Notes: generated by a model from the letters alone, not told the origin. A stretch of 64,000 nt of DNA from Protaetiibacter mangrovi (GCF_024752305.1 NZ_JANTHX010000004.1:1-64000), one strand, 5' to 3'. Positions 8,272-18,019 are shown, counted from the first letter of the stretch. Numbers and translations are program-made.

Positions 8272-10266
8272 ATGACCGACGACGCTCCCGCCGCCCCCGT
8301 CTCCGCGAACCCCGGAACCGCATCCGGCATCGCGCTCGACGAGCTCGACGAGACCATCCGCCCGCAGGACGACCTGTTCCGGCACGTGAACGGACGCTGG
8401 ATCGCGCGCACCGAGATCCCCGCCGATAAGGCGCGCTACGGCTCCTTCTACCTGCTCGCGGAGGCCGCCGAGATCGCGGTGCGGGAGATCATCGTCGAGG
8501 CCCAGGCGGCCGACCCGGGCACCGAGGAGCGCAGGATCGGCGACCTCTACGCGAGCTTCATGGACGAGGAGCGCATCGAGGCGCTCGGCTGGGAGCCGAT
8601 CCGCGCCGAGCTCGCGTCCATCGCGACGATCGGCGACATCCGGGCGTTCCTGTCCGCACTCGGCGCCTTCGAGCGGCAGGGGGTGGGCGGCTTCTTCGCC
8701 GCCTTCGTCGACAACGACCCGGGCGACCCGGAGCGCTACCTCGTGTTCCTCGAGCAGGCCGGTCTGGGGCTCCCCGACGAGTCGTACTACCGCGAGGAGC
8801 AGTTCTCCGAGATCCGCACCGCCTACCTCGCCTACCTCGAGCGGATGCTGACGCTCGCGGGGCTGGACAAGGCGGCCAAGCGCGCGGCCCGCATCCTCGA
8901 GCTCGAGACGGCGATCGCGGCTCAGCACTGGGACAACGTGCGCACCCGCGACAGCCAGGCGACCTACAACCCGATGAGCTGGGCCGAGGCGGCCGCCCTC
9001 GGCGCATCCGCACCGCTCGAGGCGTGGCTCGACGGGCTCGACGTCCCCGCCGGGGCCCTCGACACCGTCGTCGTGCGCGAGCCGAGCTTCGTGACCGGCG
9101 TGGCGGAGCTGCTCACCGAGGAGCGCCTCGCGTCCTGGCGGGACTGGCTGCGCATCCAGCTCGTGCGCTCGGTCGCCCCGTACCTGCACGCCGAGGTGGT
9201 GCGGACGAACTTCGACTTCTACGGCACGACCCTCACGGGGGCGCCCGAGCTGCGGGCCAGGTGGAAGCGCGGCGTCTCGTTCGTCGAGGGCGCGATGGGC
9301 GAGGCGGTCGGCAAGGTCTACGTGGAGCGGCACTTCAGCCCCGCCGCCAAGGAGGCCATGGACGAGCTCGTGTCGCACCTGATCGAGGCCTACCGCGCCT
9401 CGATCACGACGCTGGAGTGGATGACCGACGAGACCCGTGCCCGCGCGCTCGACAAGCTCGACAAGTTCACGCCGAAGATCGGCTACCCGGTGCGCTGGCG
9501 CGACTACTCGGCGCTCGCCGTCGACGCCTCCGACCTCGTCGGCAACGTGCGCGCCACCGCGGCGTTCGAGTTCGCGCGCGAGCTCGGCAAGATCGGCAAG
9601 CCGATCGACCGCGACGAGTGGTTCATGACGCCGCAGACCATCAACGCGTACTACAACCCCGGTTTCAACGAGATCGTCTTCCCGGCGGCGATCCTGCAGT
9701 ACCCGTTCTTCGACGAGGCGCGCGACGCGGCGGCCAACTACGGCGCGATCGGTGCGGTCATCGGCCACGAGATCGGGCACGGCTTCGACGACCAGGGGTC
9801 GCGGTTCGACGGCGACGGGCGGCTCACCGACTGGTGGACGGCCGAGGACAGGGCGGCGTTCGAGGAGCGCACCTCGAAGCTCATCGCGCAGTACGACGCG
9901 CTCGTGCCGGCGCAGCTCGACGGGGTGCACGTCAACGGCGCGCTCACCATCGGCGAGAACATCGGCGACCTCGGCGGCCTCGGGATCGCGTGGAGGGCGT
10001 ACCTGCTGTCGCTCGCAGGCGAGGAGCCGCCGGTCGTCGACGGTCTCACGGGAGCCGAGCGCTTCTTCCTCAGCTGGGCGCAGGCCTGGCAGATCAAGGT
10101 GCGCGACGAGGAGGCCAAGCGCCTCATCTCGATCGATCCGCATTCTCCGAACGAGTTCCGCTGCAACCAGATCGTCCGTAACCTGGACGTGTTCGCATCG
10201 GCCTTCGCTCTCACACCCGCAGACGCGCTCTGGCTCGAACCCGACGACAGGGTCACCATTTGGTAG
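8272..10266 (+). CDS. M13 family zinc metallopeptidase (PepO/neprilysin-like)
   Basis: Oligopeptidase of 664 residues, full family length. The zinc site HEIGH is at residues 499-503 and the third-ligand motif GENIGDLGG puts the glutamate at about 562. The N-terminal M13 helical lobe covers about residues 20-400, and the usual C-terminal tryptophan is present (VTIW). No signal peptide is visible, so unlike animal neprilysin it probably acts in the cytosol on peptides. The ATG is fixed by the TAGGCT box 7 nt upstream. The following hydrolase gene starts at or just after its stop. Confidence 0.95.
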   Translation: MTDDAPAAPVSANPGTASGIALDELDETIRPQDDLFRHVNGRWIARTEIPADKARYGSFYLLAEAAEIAVREIIVEAQAADPGTEERRIGDLYASFMDEERIEALGWEPIRAELASIATIGDIRAFLSALGAFERQGVGGFFAAFVDNDPGDPERYLVFLEQAGLGLPDESYYREEQFSEIRTAYLAYLERMLTLAGLDKAAKRAARILELETAIAAQHWDNVRTRDSQATYNPMSWAEAAALGASAPLEAWLDGLDVPAGALDTVVVREPSFVTGVAELLTEERLASWRDWLRIQLVRSVAPYLHAEVVRTNFDFYGTTLTGAPELRARWKRGVSFVEGAMGEAVGKVYVERHFSPAAKEAMDELVSHLIEAYRASITTLEWMTDETRARALDKLDKFTPKIGYPVRWRDYSALAVDASDLVGNVRATAAFEFARELGKIGKPIDRDEWFMTPQTINAYYNPGFNEIVFPAAILQYPFFDEARDAAANYGAIGAVIGHEIGHGFDDQGSRFDGDGRLTDWWTAEDRAAFEERTSKLIAQYDALVPAQLDGVHVNGALTIGENIGDLGGLGIAWRAYLLSLAGEEPPVVDGLTGAERFFLSWAQAWQIKVRDEEAKRLISIDPHSPNEFRCNQIVRNLDVFASAFALTPADALWLEPDDRVTIW

Positions 10267-11168
10267 ACGCCCCCGCGCTCCCCGGACGGCGCGCGCGCGT
10301 GCAGGAGGCACGTGCGCCGCGTCACCGTGCGGAGCGGGGGGAGCCGAGCTTCGCGGGAGCGTTCCAGGCACTCGGCGAGCTCGCCTACGGCGGAGCCCAG
10401 GTCTCGGCGTCGGTCATCGACCTCGACTCCGACGCGCGGGTGCTCTCGATCGACGACCGGATCGTGCTGCCCACCGCGTCCGTCGGCAAGATCCTGCTGC
10501 TCATCGAGGTGTCGGCCCGGCTCTCCGCGCAGGCGGCGCCCGAGCTCGAGGTGCTCGACAAGACCTCCCGTGACGCCGTCGGCGACTCCGGGCTGTGGCG
10601 TCACCTGCAGGCGCGGTCGCTCCCGCTCGCCGACGTCGCCACCCTCGTGGGGGCGACGAGCGACAACCTCGCCACCAACGTGCTGCTGCGCGAGGTCGGA
10701 CTCGACGCCGTCCGCGCACGCACCGAGGACCTCGGACTGCTGCGCACCGCGCTGCTCGACCTCGTGCGCGACACCCGCGGACCCGACGACGCCCCGCAGC
10801 TGTCGGTCGGGTCGACGTCCGAGCTGGCGTGGCTGTTCGCGGCTCTCGCCCGCGGTCAGGTGGTCGACTCCCTGACCTCGTCGCGCGTGCTGGGCTGGTT
10901 GTCGCTCAACACCGATCTGTCGATGGTCGCGAGCGCCTTCGGCGTCGACCCTCTCTCGCACCGCGGCGTCGACCACGGACTGCAGCTCGTGAACAAGACG
11001 GGCACGGATGCGGGGGTGCGATCCGAGGTGGGCATCCTGCGGGGGCCCCGCCGCGGGATCTCCTACGCGGTCTCGGTGCAGTTCAGCGACCGCTCGATCG
11101 CCTCGCGGCTGCGGGTGCTCGACGCGCTGCGCTCGGTCGGCTTCGACCTCCTCGAGTACGTGCACTGA
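10260..11168 (+). CDS. Class A beta-lactamase-fold serine hydrolase
   Basis: Protein of up to 302 residues that has all three class A penicillin-recognising motifs: SVGK (catalytic Ser74, Lys77 when counted from the TTG), SDN (in TSDNLATN) and KTG (in NKTGTDAG). No signal peptide or lipobox is seen, unlike secreted beta-lactamases. The true role could therefore be a cytosolic esterase or amidase rather than antibiotic resistance. Start uncertain: TTG at 10260 overlaps the M13 stop by 7 nt; an in-frame GTG at 10299 is the alternative. Likely cotranscribed with the M13 peptidase. Confidence 0.8.
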   Translation: MVDAPALPGRRARVQEARAPRHRAERGEPSFAGAFQALGELAYGGAQVSASVIDLDSDARVLSIDDRIVLPTASVGKILLLIEVSARLSAQAAPELEVLDKTSRDAVGDSGLWRHLQARSLPLADVATLVGATSDNLATNVLLREVGLDAVRARTEDLGLLRTALLDLVRDTRGPDDAPQLSVGSTSELAWLFAALARGQVVDSLTSSRVLGWLSLNTDLSMVASAFGVDPLSHRGVDHGLQLVNKTGTDAGVRSEVGILRGPRRGISYAVSVQFSDRSIASRLRVLDALRSVGFDLLEYVH

Positions 11169-11445
11169 GTCGCGGCGGGTCGTCCTACCCCCGTTTTCCA
11201 CAGGGTCGCATCCGCCACTTGCGCCCCCCATCCGGGGGGCCCTATGTTGAGCGTTGCACCGCATCGGTCCGTCCCCCACGGAATCCCACCCGCGCGGTGA
11301 ATGCTCCACCTGCTGTATCCCGATAACCCCCACATCCCGATCCCACGTCTCGGGTGCATCCCACACCGGCTTGCCCGGAGCACCCTCCTCGTGGGTCCTT
11401 GCCCGTGCGCCCGCGCACGGGTCCCCCCTGCAAGGACACCCCACC
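11169..11445. other. Intergenic region upstream of the wall protein, with promoter-like boxes and a hairpin
   Basis: Holds TTGCGC (11219-11224) and TATGTT (11243-11248) separated by 18 bp, a possible promoter that would leave a leader of nearly 200 nt. A 7-bp hairpin with a 4-nt loop (11223-11240) lies between the two boxes; it could instead end the upstream message, though it has no T-run. No coding signal is evident in the leader. Confidence 0.4.
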
Positions 11446-14337
11446 GTGCTCAAGAAGTCATTGGCGACCTTCGTCGCGCTCCTGCTCGCCCTCGGCCTCT
11501 CGCTGGCCGCCTCTCCCGCGTTCGCGTCGCCCGCCGCCTCGGCCGGCGGCGGTGGTGGTGGAGGAGGTGGTGGCTGGTCAGGTGGCGGTGGCGGCGGCGG
11601 TGGTGGCGGCGGCTGGACGCCCCCCGCGACCACCACGTACGGCGTCGCCCTCTACGTGTACAAGAAGGTCGACCCGACGAAGCCGGCGTCGTGGGGCAAC
11701 TCCGGCCCCCAGCGCCTCGTGCTCCAGGACGTCGACAACACGAGCAAAGACGCGAACCCCTGGTTCAGCAGCCTCGACGCAGCGCTGCTGCCGTCGGACG
11801 TCTGCGGACCCGGATGGGCCGTCCAGCAGGACAAGGTGTCGTTCACCGGGTCCTTCTCCTTCCCGAGCACGATCACGCCGCCGGTCGACAACATCGGCTG
11901 GCCGCCCCTCTACGACGCCAAGCACAGCGAGCTGAGCTCGCTCGTGACCGTGCCGCTGTGCGCCGGGGCGTCTGCCGCGGTCACCATCACCCCCGCGACC
12001 TGCTCGGCTCCCGCGAGCATCGCCCTCGGCGCCGTCACCCACGCGAGCTGGGGCGCCCTCTCCCGCTCCGTCGGCCCGGGCGCGTACTCGGTCGTCGCGA
12101 CGGCCGAGTCGGGCTACCGGTTCGACGACGGCGGAACCACGAAGACGTTCAGCGGCACGCTCGCCGGCAGGCTGTCGGCCGATGACCCGTCCTGCGCTCC
12201 GCCTCCCAGCTGCATCCCGAAGTCGGCGGTCAGCTACACCTACGACCCGGCGACCAACAGCGGCGTCATCACCGTCGCCGCCCCGGCCCGCTCGACCGGC
12301 GTGCTCTGCTCGCCGTTCTGGGTGACCGCGACGAGCTGGAAGTACCTCGGCACCTCCACCTGGATCCAGAAGCTGGATCAGGTGCAGAAGCTCGGCCAGA
12401 TCTCGACGCCGGGCACCTACCCCTACTCGGCCCCGGTGACCTGCGGGCAGGGTGACATCTACGCGTCGTTCCACGGCGACGCGGCCACCCTCGACCCCAC
12501 CCCGTACCTCTACGGCCCCGACAACCCCTTCGACGAGCACTTCCTGCACGAGATGGGATTCAGTGGACCGAAGCCGAGCTACATGACGACCCAGACGGGC
12601 TGCAACGAGGTGACGGCCGAGCCGTCGAGCACGCCCCCCACCTGCACGGGCGACGGGCAGTTCACCCTGCCGGCCGTCGAGCACGTGCGGTGGTACCGCG
12701 ACGGAGCCGAGCTCGCGCCGGGCACCTACCCGGTCGCCGCGGGCGGCACGGCGACGATCACGGCGATCGCCGACGAGTCGTGGGTGCTGCAGGGCGGCAC
12801 GCAGGACACCAAGACGCACGAATGGTCGCTGCGCTGGGTGCTCGACTTCCCCGCGCCCAGCTGCGCGGCCCCGCGACTCGTGGGCGAGCTCACCGCGCAG
12901 TGCGTGAACGACGTGCCGATGCTGCACTACTCGGTCACCCTGCTCGACCCCGACCACCAGTCGACGGGCGACGTGGCCACGCTCAGCCTCTCGGATGGCA
13001 CGAACACCTACGTGTACGACCCGTCGCTCGGCACCATCCACGATGGTGAGACCCTCACGGGCGACCGACTGTGGCCGGGGGCGTCCGTCGACAGCGGCGG
13101 CAGCCCGACCGGATGGCCGGGCTGGGAGTTCGACGGGACCACCTGGGTTCCGACGAGCGGAAACTTCGCCTGGTCCCGGGCATCCGGGCTGACCGCGACG
13201 ATCTCGGTGAACCCGCAGCTCACCACCACCGTGAGCTACCCGCCGGGTGACCCCGCGTGCGCCCCCGGTCCGCGCGTCGTGACGCCCGACCTCGACTGGA
13301 GCGATCTGGTCTGCGACGCGGAGGTCGGGGGGAGCTACAGCCTTCCCCTGATCGACGGCGTGAGCTGGTGGGTCGACGGCGTCGAGACGGCGGCCGACAC
13401 CTACACGGTCCACGAGCCCGGCACCGTCCACGTCGAGGCGGTCCCCGACCAGGCCGGCGGACCCGTCCGCTTCGCCGACGGGGCGCAGACCGAGTGGGAC
13501 CTCGTCTTCAGCGCACCCGAGGAGTGCCTGACCCTCGGAGGCTCGACGGTCACCGGCACCTGCGAGGCCGACTCCCCGTGGATCGATTACACCGTCCAGC
13601 TGACCGACCCGTACGACCAGACCACGAGCCGTGAGGCGAAGCTGGTCATGGTGTCCGGGCTCGACAGCGTGACGATCGACCTCGGCACCATCCCCGACGA
13701 CGGCATCCTCACCGGCCGCGTGCTGTGGCCCGGTGCGAGCGTCGACCCCGGCACGGGGGAGGCGAACGGCTGGCCGGGCTGGGAACTCGTCGGCGGTGCG
13801 TGGCAGCCCACGACCGGCAACTACGCCTGGACCCGCAGCATCACGGAGGCGACCCTCGAGGTCAACCCGTCGATGGTCGTGGCGTTGAGCTACCCGCCGG
13901 CATCGCCGAACTGCCTCACCTCGCCGCCCCCGCCGAACGACCCGCCGACGCTCGGCCTGTTCCCGACCTCCGCGGTGCTCTCGACCCAGTGCACGAGCGA
14001 CGGGCGCGGCATCCTGACGCTCGGCCAGGTCGACGGGGTGTCGTTCTTCGAGGACGTGAACTACTTCGTGGACGGTGTGCCGGCGACGAGCTCGACGGTC
14101 TACCTGAGCGCCGGCACCTACCAGGTGACGGTCACGACGAAGAACGCGAGCGACGGCCTGGACGGTCCGACGGCCTGGCGGGTCGTCGTGACCGGGGGCA
14201 ACGTGTGCGGTGAGCTCACCACCCTCGCTCTCAGCGGAGTCGACTCCGGCTCGCTGCTCGCGCTGGCCGGGGTGCTGATCGCGGCGGGCGCCGCGGTCGC
14301 GATCACCCGCCGGCTCCGCCTCCGCCGACCCGCATGA
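11446..14337 (+). CDS. Large secreted, wall-anchored repeat protein
   Basis: Predicted surface protein of 963 residues. A signal peptide (LKKSLATFVALLLALGLSL, cleavage near ASPAFA) is followed by a glycine-rich linker of two runs (residues about 33-60). Then come two kinds of alternating module. One, about 130 residues long and containing DRLWPGASVD-like and GWPGWE motifs, occurs at about 478-607 and 697-824. The other, about 70-80 residues and usually with a WxxDG or YFVDG motif, occurs at least three times. Paired cysteines suggest disulfides. The C-terminus is sorting-like: LALSG, a hydrophobic helix, then RRLRLRR. GTG start chosen for the signal peptide; an AAGGA box lies upstream. Function unknown; adhesion or envelope structure is plausible. 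Confidence 0.85.
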   Translation: MLKKSLATFVALLLALGLSLAASPAFASPAASAGGGGGGGGGGWSGGGGGGGGGGGWTPPATTTYGVALYVYKKVDPTKPASWGNSGPQRLVLQDVDNTSKDANPWFSSLDAALLPSDVCGPGWAVQQDKVSFTGSFSFPSTITPPVDNIGWPPLYDAKHSELSSLVTVPLCAGASAAVTITPATCSAPASIALGAVTHASWGALSRSVGPGAYSVVATAESGYRFDDGGTTKTFSGTLAGRLSADDPSCAPPPSCIPKSAVSYTYDPATNSGVITVAAPARSTGVLCSPFWVTATSWKYLGTSTWIQKLDQVQKLGQISTPGTYPYSAPVTCGQGDIYASFHGDAATLDPTPYLYGPDNPFDEHFLHEMGFSGPKPSYMTTQTGCNEVTAEPSSTPPTCTGDGQFTLPAVEHVRWYRDGAELAPGTYPVAAGGTATITAIADESWVLQGGTQDTKTHEWSLRWVLDFPAPSCAAPRLVGELTAQCVNDVPMLHYSVTLLDPDHQSTGDVATLSLSDGTNTYVYDPSLGTIHDGETLTGDRLWPGASVDSGGSPTGWPGWEFDGTTWVPTSGNFAWSRASGLTATISVNPQLTTTVSYPPGDPACAPGPRVVTPDLDWSDLVCDAEVGGSYSLPLIDGVSWWVDGVETAADTYTVHEPGTVHVEAVPDQAGGPVRFADGAQTEWDLVFSAPEECLTLGGSTVTGTCEADSPWIDYTVQLTDPYDQTTSREAKLVMVSGLDSVTIDLGTIPDDGILTGRVLWPGASVDPGTGEANGWPGWELVGGAWQPTTGNYAWTRSITEATLEVNPSMVVALSYPPASPNCLTSPPPPNDPPTLGLFPTSAVLSTQCTSDGRGILTLGQVDGVSFFEDVNYFVDGVPATSSTVYLSAGTYQVTVTTKNASDGLDGPTAWRVVVTGGNVCGELTTLALSGVDSGSLLALAGVLIAAGAAVAITRRLRLRRPA

Positions 14338-14341
14338 GGAT

Positions 14342-14378
14342 CCGGGTCCCGTCCGCTGCAGGGGCGGACGGGACCCGG
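14342..14378. terminator. Strong hairpin between convergent genes
   Basis: Perfect 15-bp stem (CCGGGTCCCGTCCGC 14342-14356 with its complement 14364-14378) and 7-nt loop, 5 nt after the wall-protein stop and before the hemA stop. No U-run; probably bidirectional. Confidence 0.8.
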
Positions 14379-14412
14379 TCACCCGCTCCTCCGGGGTGCG
14401 GACGTCGGGGGT

Positions 14413-15660
14413 TCAGGCGATCGCCGTGCCCTCGTCGTCCGCGTCGGCGGTCGCGTCGAGTTCGATGCCCAGCACCGCCCGCTGGCCGGCGGTGAACTCC
14501 TCGAGGCGGCCCTCGGCTGCCAGGGCGCGGGCGCGCTCCGATGGTCCGTGGACGAGCACCCCGGCGAAGTGCCGCAGTGCCGCCTCGACCCGGCCGTCGT
14601 CGCCGCGTGCGCGTGCGCGTGCGATCTCGGCCTCGAGGAGGCGGTCGACGTGCGCGCGGAGCGCGACGATCGCCGGAGCGGCGGCGGCGTCCGCGGCGAA
14701 GCCCGCGGCCGCATCGCCCACGAGGGCGTGGGCCGGGCCCGACAGCTCCGGAACGGGAGCGTGGAGCGCCAGCAGCTCGAGATCGATCAGCTCGACTCCC
14801 GGCAGGAGGCCGACCGCCGCCTCGACGTTGCGGGGGAGCCCCAGGTCGACCACGAGCAGCCGGGCGCCGCTCGGCACGTCGTCCGCCGTCACCGTGTAGC
14901 GGTTGGTGCAGGTGATGACGACATCCGCGTCGGCGAGGGCATCGGTCAGGGCGGCCTCGGCACGCACGCCGTACTTCGCCGCGAACATCGCGGCGCGCCC
15001 GGTCGCCGAGTACACCCGCAGGTCGCCGGCGCCCCGCGCCCGCAGAGCCGTGATGGTGGTCGCCGCGTAGCGGCCGGTGCCGACGAGCAGCACCCGGACG
15101 CGCGACCAGTCGGGCACCCGGGCGGAGGCCAGATCGAGGGCCAGCCGCGCGACACCGCGGTCGGCGCGGCTCTGATCGGCCGCGCCGCGGACGGTCCGCG
15201 AGGTGCGGGCCGCCTGCTGGAAGAGGCGGTCGAGCTGACCGCTCACGGTTCCGGCGACGCGGGCGTCCTGGGCGGCGCGCTGCACCTGGCCCGAGATCTC
15301 CTCCTCGCCGACCACCATCGACTCGAGGCCCGCGGTCACGGCGAACAGGTGCCGGACGGCGCTCTCGCCGAGGTGGGTGTCGGCGCTCGCGCGCAGCAGT
15401 TCGGCGTCCGCGGGGGAGTCCTCCGCGAGTGCGGCGACCACCGCCTCCGCGGCGATCGCGTCGGGCGCGGCGAGCGGGTCGTCGAGATCCAGGTACGCCT
15501 CGAAGCGGTTGCACGTCGACAGCACCACGACCCCGCGCACGAATTCGAGGGAGGCGATCCGCGCCGACGCCTCGGCGACCGGGATGCGGGAGATCCGGTC
15601 GAGGAGGTCGAACTCGGCGTTGCCGTGGTTCGCCGTCAGGCAGAACAGCACGGGCTCCAT
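14413..15660 (-). CDS. hemA: Glutamyl-tRNA reductase
   Basis: First committed enzyme of C5 haem synthesis: reduces glutamyl-tRNA(Glu) to glutamate-1-semialdehyde with NADPH, in the cytosol. 415 residues. The catalytic cysteine is Cys50 in STCNRFE. The substrate region GLESMVVGEEEI and the NADPH fold (LLVGTGRYA) follow, with a helical dimerisation domain at the C-terminus. Divergent from hemE across only 45 bp, so both promoters must overlap. HemA is the usual control point of the pathway; no haem-responsive site could be identified. Confidence 0.96.
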   Translation of the reverse strand: MEPVLFCLTANHGNAEFDLLDRISRIPVAEASARIASLEFVRGVVVLSTCNRFEAYLDLDDPLAAPDAIAAEAVVAALAEDSPADAELLRASADTHLGESAVRHLFAVTAGLESMVVGEEEISGQVQRAAQDARVAGTVSGQLDRLFQQAARTSRTVRGAADQSRADRGVARLALDLASARVPDWSRVRVLLVGTGRYAATTITALRARGAGDLRVYSATGRAAMFAAKYGVRAEAALTDALADADVVITCTNRYTVTADDVPSGARLLVVDLGLPRNVEAAVGLLPGVELIDLELLALHAPVPELSGPAHALVGDAAAGFAADAAAAPAIVALRAHVDRLLEAEIARARARGDDGRVEAALRHFAGVLVHGPSERARALAAEGRLEEFTAGQRAVLGIELDATADADDEGTAIA

Positions 15661-15705
15661 CGTACCGACGCGATCCTGTGCCCGCCCCGATGGGAGGATG
15701 GAGGG

Positions 15706-16761
15706 GTGCTCCCCCCGACCCATCCGCTGACCGACGGCCGCACCGCGGCCTCCCCCTTCGTCCGCGCGGTCCGCGGCGAACGGCCCGCCGTGACGCCCGT
15801 CTGGTTCATGCGGCAGGCGGGTCGCTCGCTCCCCGAGTACCGCGCCTCCCGCGCCGGCGTCGACATGCTCGACGCGTGCCTCACCCCGGAGCTCGCGGCC
15901 GAGATCACCCTGCAACCGATCCGGCGGCACGGGGTCGACGCCGCCATCCTGTTCAGCGACATCGTCGTGCCCGTGCTGCTCGCCGGCGTCGACGTCCGCA
16001 TCGTGCCCGGCCGCGGACCGGTGCTCGACGCCCCCATCCGCACCGCGTCCGACGTGCTGAAGCTGCGGCCGATCGATCCGGATGCGCTGGCCCCGATCGC
16101 CGAGGCGGTGCGGCTGACGGTCGCCGAGCTCGGCAGCACCCCGCTCATCGCATTCGGGGGGGCGCCCTTCACCCTGGCCTCCTACCTCGTCGAGGGGGGA
16201 CCGTCGAAGGACCAGCTGCGGGCGCGTTCGCTCATGTACGCCGATCCGCATGCATGGGCCGCGTTGCTCAACTGGTGCGCCGACGTCACGGGGGCGTTCC
16301 TGCGCACGCAGGTGGAGGCCGGTGCGAGCGCGGCGCAGCTGTTCGACTCGTGGATCGGCTCGCTGTCGCGGCGCGACTACCAGCGCCGGGTGGCACCCCA
16401 CTCGCGCCGGGCCTTCGACGCCCTGCGCGGGCTCGACGTGCCGAAGCTGCACTTCGGCGTGGGCAGCGGCGAGGTGCTCGACCTGCTGCCGGGTCTCGGC
16501 GCCGACGCCGTGGGCATCGACTGGCGTCTTCCGCTCGACGAGGCGAGCGCGCGGCTGGGCGGCGGCGTGCCGCTGCAGGGCAACATCGATCCCGCGCTGC
16601 TCTCGGCCCCGTGGTCGGTGCTGCAGGCGCACGTCGAGGACGTGCTCGACCGTGGACTCGCGGCGCCGGCCCACATCGCGAACCTCGGACACGGGGTGCC
16701 GCCGGAGACCGATCCCGAGGTGCTGACGCGCATCGTGGAGCTCGTGCATGCGCGACTCTGA
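15706..16761 (+). CDS. hemE: Uroporphyrinogen decarboxylase
   Basis: Converts uroporphyrinogen III to coproporphyrinogen III in the cytosol. 351 residues, normal length. The family signature TPVWFMRQAGRSLPEYR lies near residue 30 and FGGAPFTLASYLVEGG further on. The GTG start is preceded by GGAGGATGGAGG. The last 14 nt overlap hemY, so hemE-hemY form an operon that supplies and then oxidises coproporphyrinogen. Confidence 0.96.
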   Translation: MLPPTHPLTDGRTAASPFVRAVRGERPAVTPVWFMRQAGRSLPEYRASRAGVDMLDACLTPELAAEITLQPIRRHGVDAAILFSDIVVPVLLAGVDVRIVPGRGPVLDAPIRTASDVLKLRPIDPDALAPIAEAVRLTVAELGSTPLIAFGGAPFTLASYLVEGGPSKDQLRARSLMYADPHAWAALLNWCADVTGAFLRTQVEAGASAAQLFDSWIGSLSRRDYQRRVAPHSRRAFDALRGLDVPKLHFGVGSGEVLDLLPGLGADAVGIDWRLPLDEASARLGGGVPLQGNIDPALLSAPWSVLQAHVEDVLDRGLAAPAHIANLGHGVPPETDPEVLTRIVELVHARL

Positions 16762-18019
16762 GCGCGTCGTCGTGGTCGGCGGCGGGGTCGCGGGGCTCGT
16801 CGCCGCGCGGGAGCTCGTGCTCGCCGGCCACCGCGTGCTGCTGCTCGAACGCAGCGCCCGGCTCGGCGGGCAGCTCGCAGCGCATTCCGTGGCGGGAATC
16901 GAGTTGGATGCGGGTGCGGAGGCGTACGCGCTCCGCGGCGACGACATCCCGAACCTGCTGCGGCGGTTGCGGCTCGAGGACGACATCGTGCGGCCCGTCG
17001 ACGCGCCCGCCTGGCTGCAGCGGTCCGACGGCACCGCGGTCGCCCTCCCGGCGACGGCGGTGCTCGGCATCCCGGGTGTGCCGCTCGCCCAGGACGTGAT
17101 CGACGCGATCGGCTGGCGCGGGGCGATGCGCGCCCAGCTCGACACCCTGCTTCCCGGAACCGTGGGGGCGAAGGCCGAGACGGTCGGAGAGCTCGTGCGC
17201 CGCCGGATGGGCCGGGCCGTGCTCGAGGGACTGGTGGCCCCCGTGGTGCGCGGCGTCCACTCGGTCTCGCCCGACGAGCTGCCGGTCGACCGCGCGGCCC
17301 CGGGGCTGCGGGAGGACATGCTCGCGCAGGGCGGGCTCGCGATCGCCGTGCGCGCCCGACGGCAGGCGGCCGCTGCGGGATCCCTCGTCGCCTCGCTGCG
17401 CGGCGGCATGCACCGGATGGCGACGGCGCTCGCCGCCGACCTCGAGCGGTTCGGGGTCGAGGTGCGCACCGGGGTCGAGGTGACCGGTGCGGATGCGGGC
17501 GGGGTCGCGCTCGCGGACGGCGCCCGCATCGACGGCCGGGTGGTGCTGGCGGCGCCGTTGGGTGTCGACGCGCCCCGCACCCGCGTGCGCGTCGTGACGC
17601 TCGCGGTCGACGCCCCCGAGCTGGCCGACGCGCCCCGGGGCACGGGCGTGCTGGTCGCCCCCGACGCGCCCGGCGTCACCGCGCGGGCGCTCACCCATCT
17701 GACCGCGAAGTGGCGGTGGCTCGCGGAGTCCACCCCGCTCCAGCTGCTGCGGCTGTCGTACGACGGCGAGGTCGACGCGACCCCCGAGCTCGCCCGGCGG
17801 GATGCCGAGGTGCTGCTGGGCAGGGCGATCCCGGCACCCGTCGACACCGCGATCGTCGAGTGGGAGCGCCGGGGGCGCCGTTCCGACGCAGAACATGCCA
17901 TTGACGGAATGCAGCGCGTGGGGGAGGCTGAGTCGGGCACCGGACTGGCCGCGGTCGTCGCCTACGCCCGATCGGTTGCGAGCGCAATCCCCTCGGACGG
18001 CGCGCGCGACGCGGGCTAG
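16748..18019 (+). CDS. hemY: Coproporphyrinogen III oxidase (HemY/CgoX)
   Basis: FAD enzyme of 423 residues with an N-terminal dinucleotide fold (VVVVGGGVAGLVAARELVLAG) and the SARLGGQL motif. Annotated by homology as protoporphyrinogen oxidase. In actinobacteria this enzyme oxidises coproporphyrinogen III to coproporphyrin III, and the hemQ gene in the same cluster supports that reading. Slightly shorter than the usual 450-470 residues. Overlaps hemE by 14 nt. Confidence 0.92.
   Translation: MRDSERVVVVGGGVAGLVAARELVLAGHRVLLLERSARLGGQLAAHSVAGIELDAGAEAYALRGDDIPNLLRRLRLEDDIVRPVDAPAWLQRSDGTAVALPATAVLGIPGVPLAQDVIDAIGWRGAMRAQLDTLLPGTVGAKAETVGELVRRRMGRAVLEGLVAPVVRGVHSVSPDELPVDRAAPGLREDMLAQGGLAIAVRARRQAAAAGSLVASLRGGMHRMATALAADLERFGVEVRTGVEVTGADAGGVALADGARIDGRVVLAAPLGVDAPRTRVRVVTLAVDAPELADAPRGTGVLVAPDAPGVTARALTHLTAKWRWLAESTPLQLLRLSYDGEVDATPELARRDAEVLLGRAIPAPVDTAIVEWERRGRRSDAEHAIDGMQRVGEAESGTGLAAVVAYARSVASAIPSDGARDAG

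Noticed and set aside
8074-10371. 765-codon open frame on the minus strand opposite the M13 peptidase gene
   Set aside because: Composition is Arg/Ala/Glu/Val-rich without domain motifs; it is an antisense shadow of a gene with clear zinc-peptidase motifs, a normal effect of high GC.
11548-11622. Short tandem DNA repeat
   Set aside because: GGC/GGT-rich runs simply encode the polyglycine linker of the wall protein.
15661-17940. Very long minus-strand frame running upstream of hemA across hemE and hemY
   Set aside because: Only the last 415 residues are HemA, starting at MEPVLFCLT; the rest is Ser/Arg/Pro-rich shadow of hemE and hemY.
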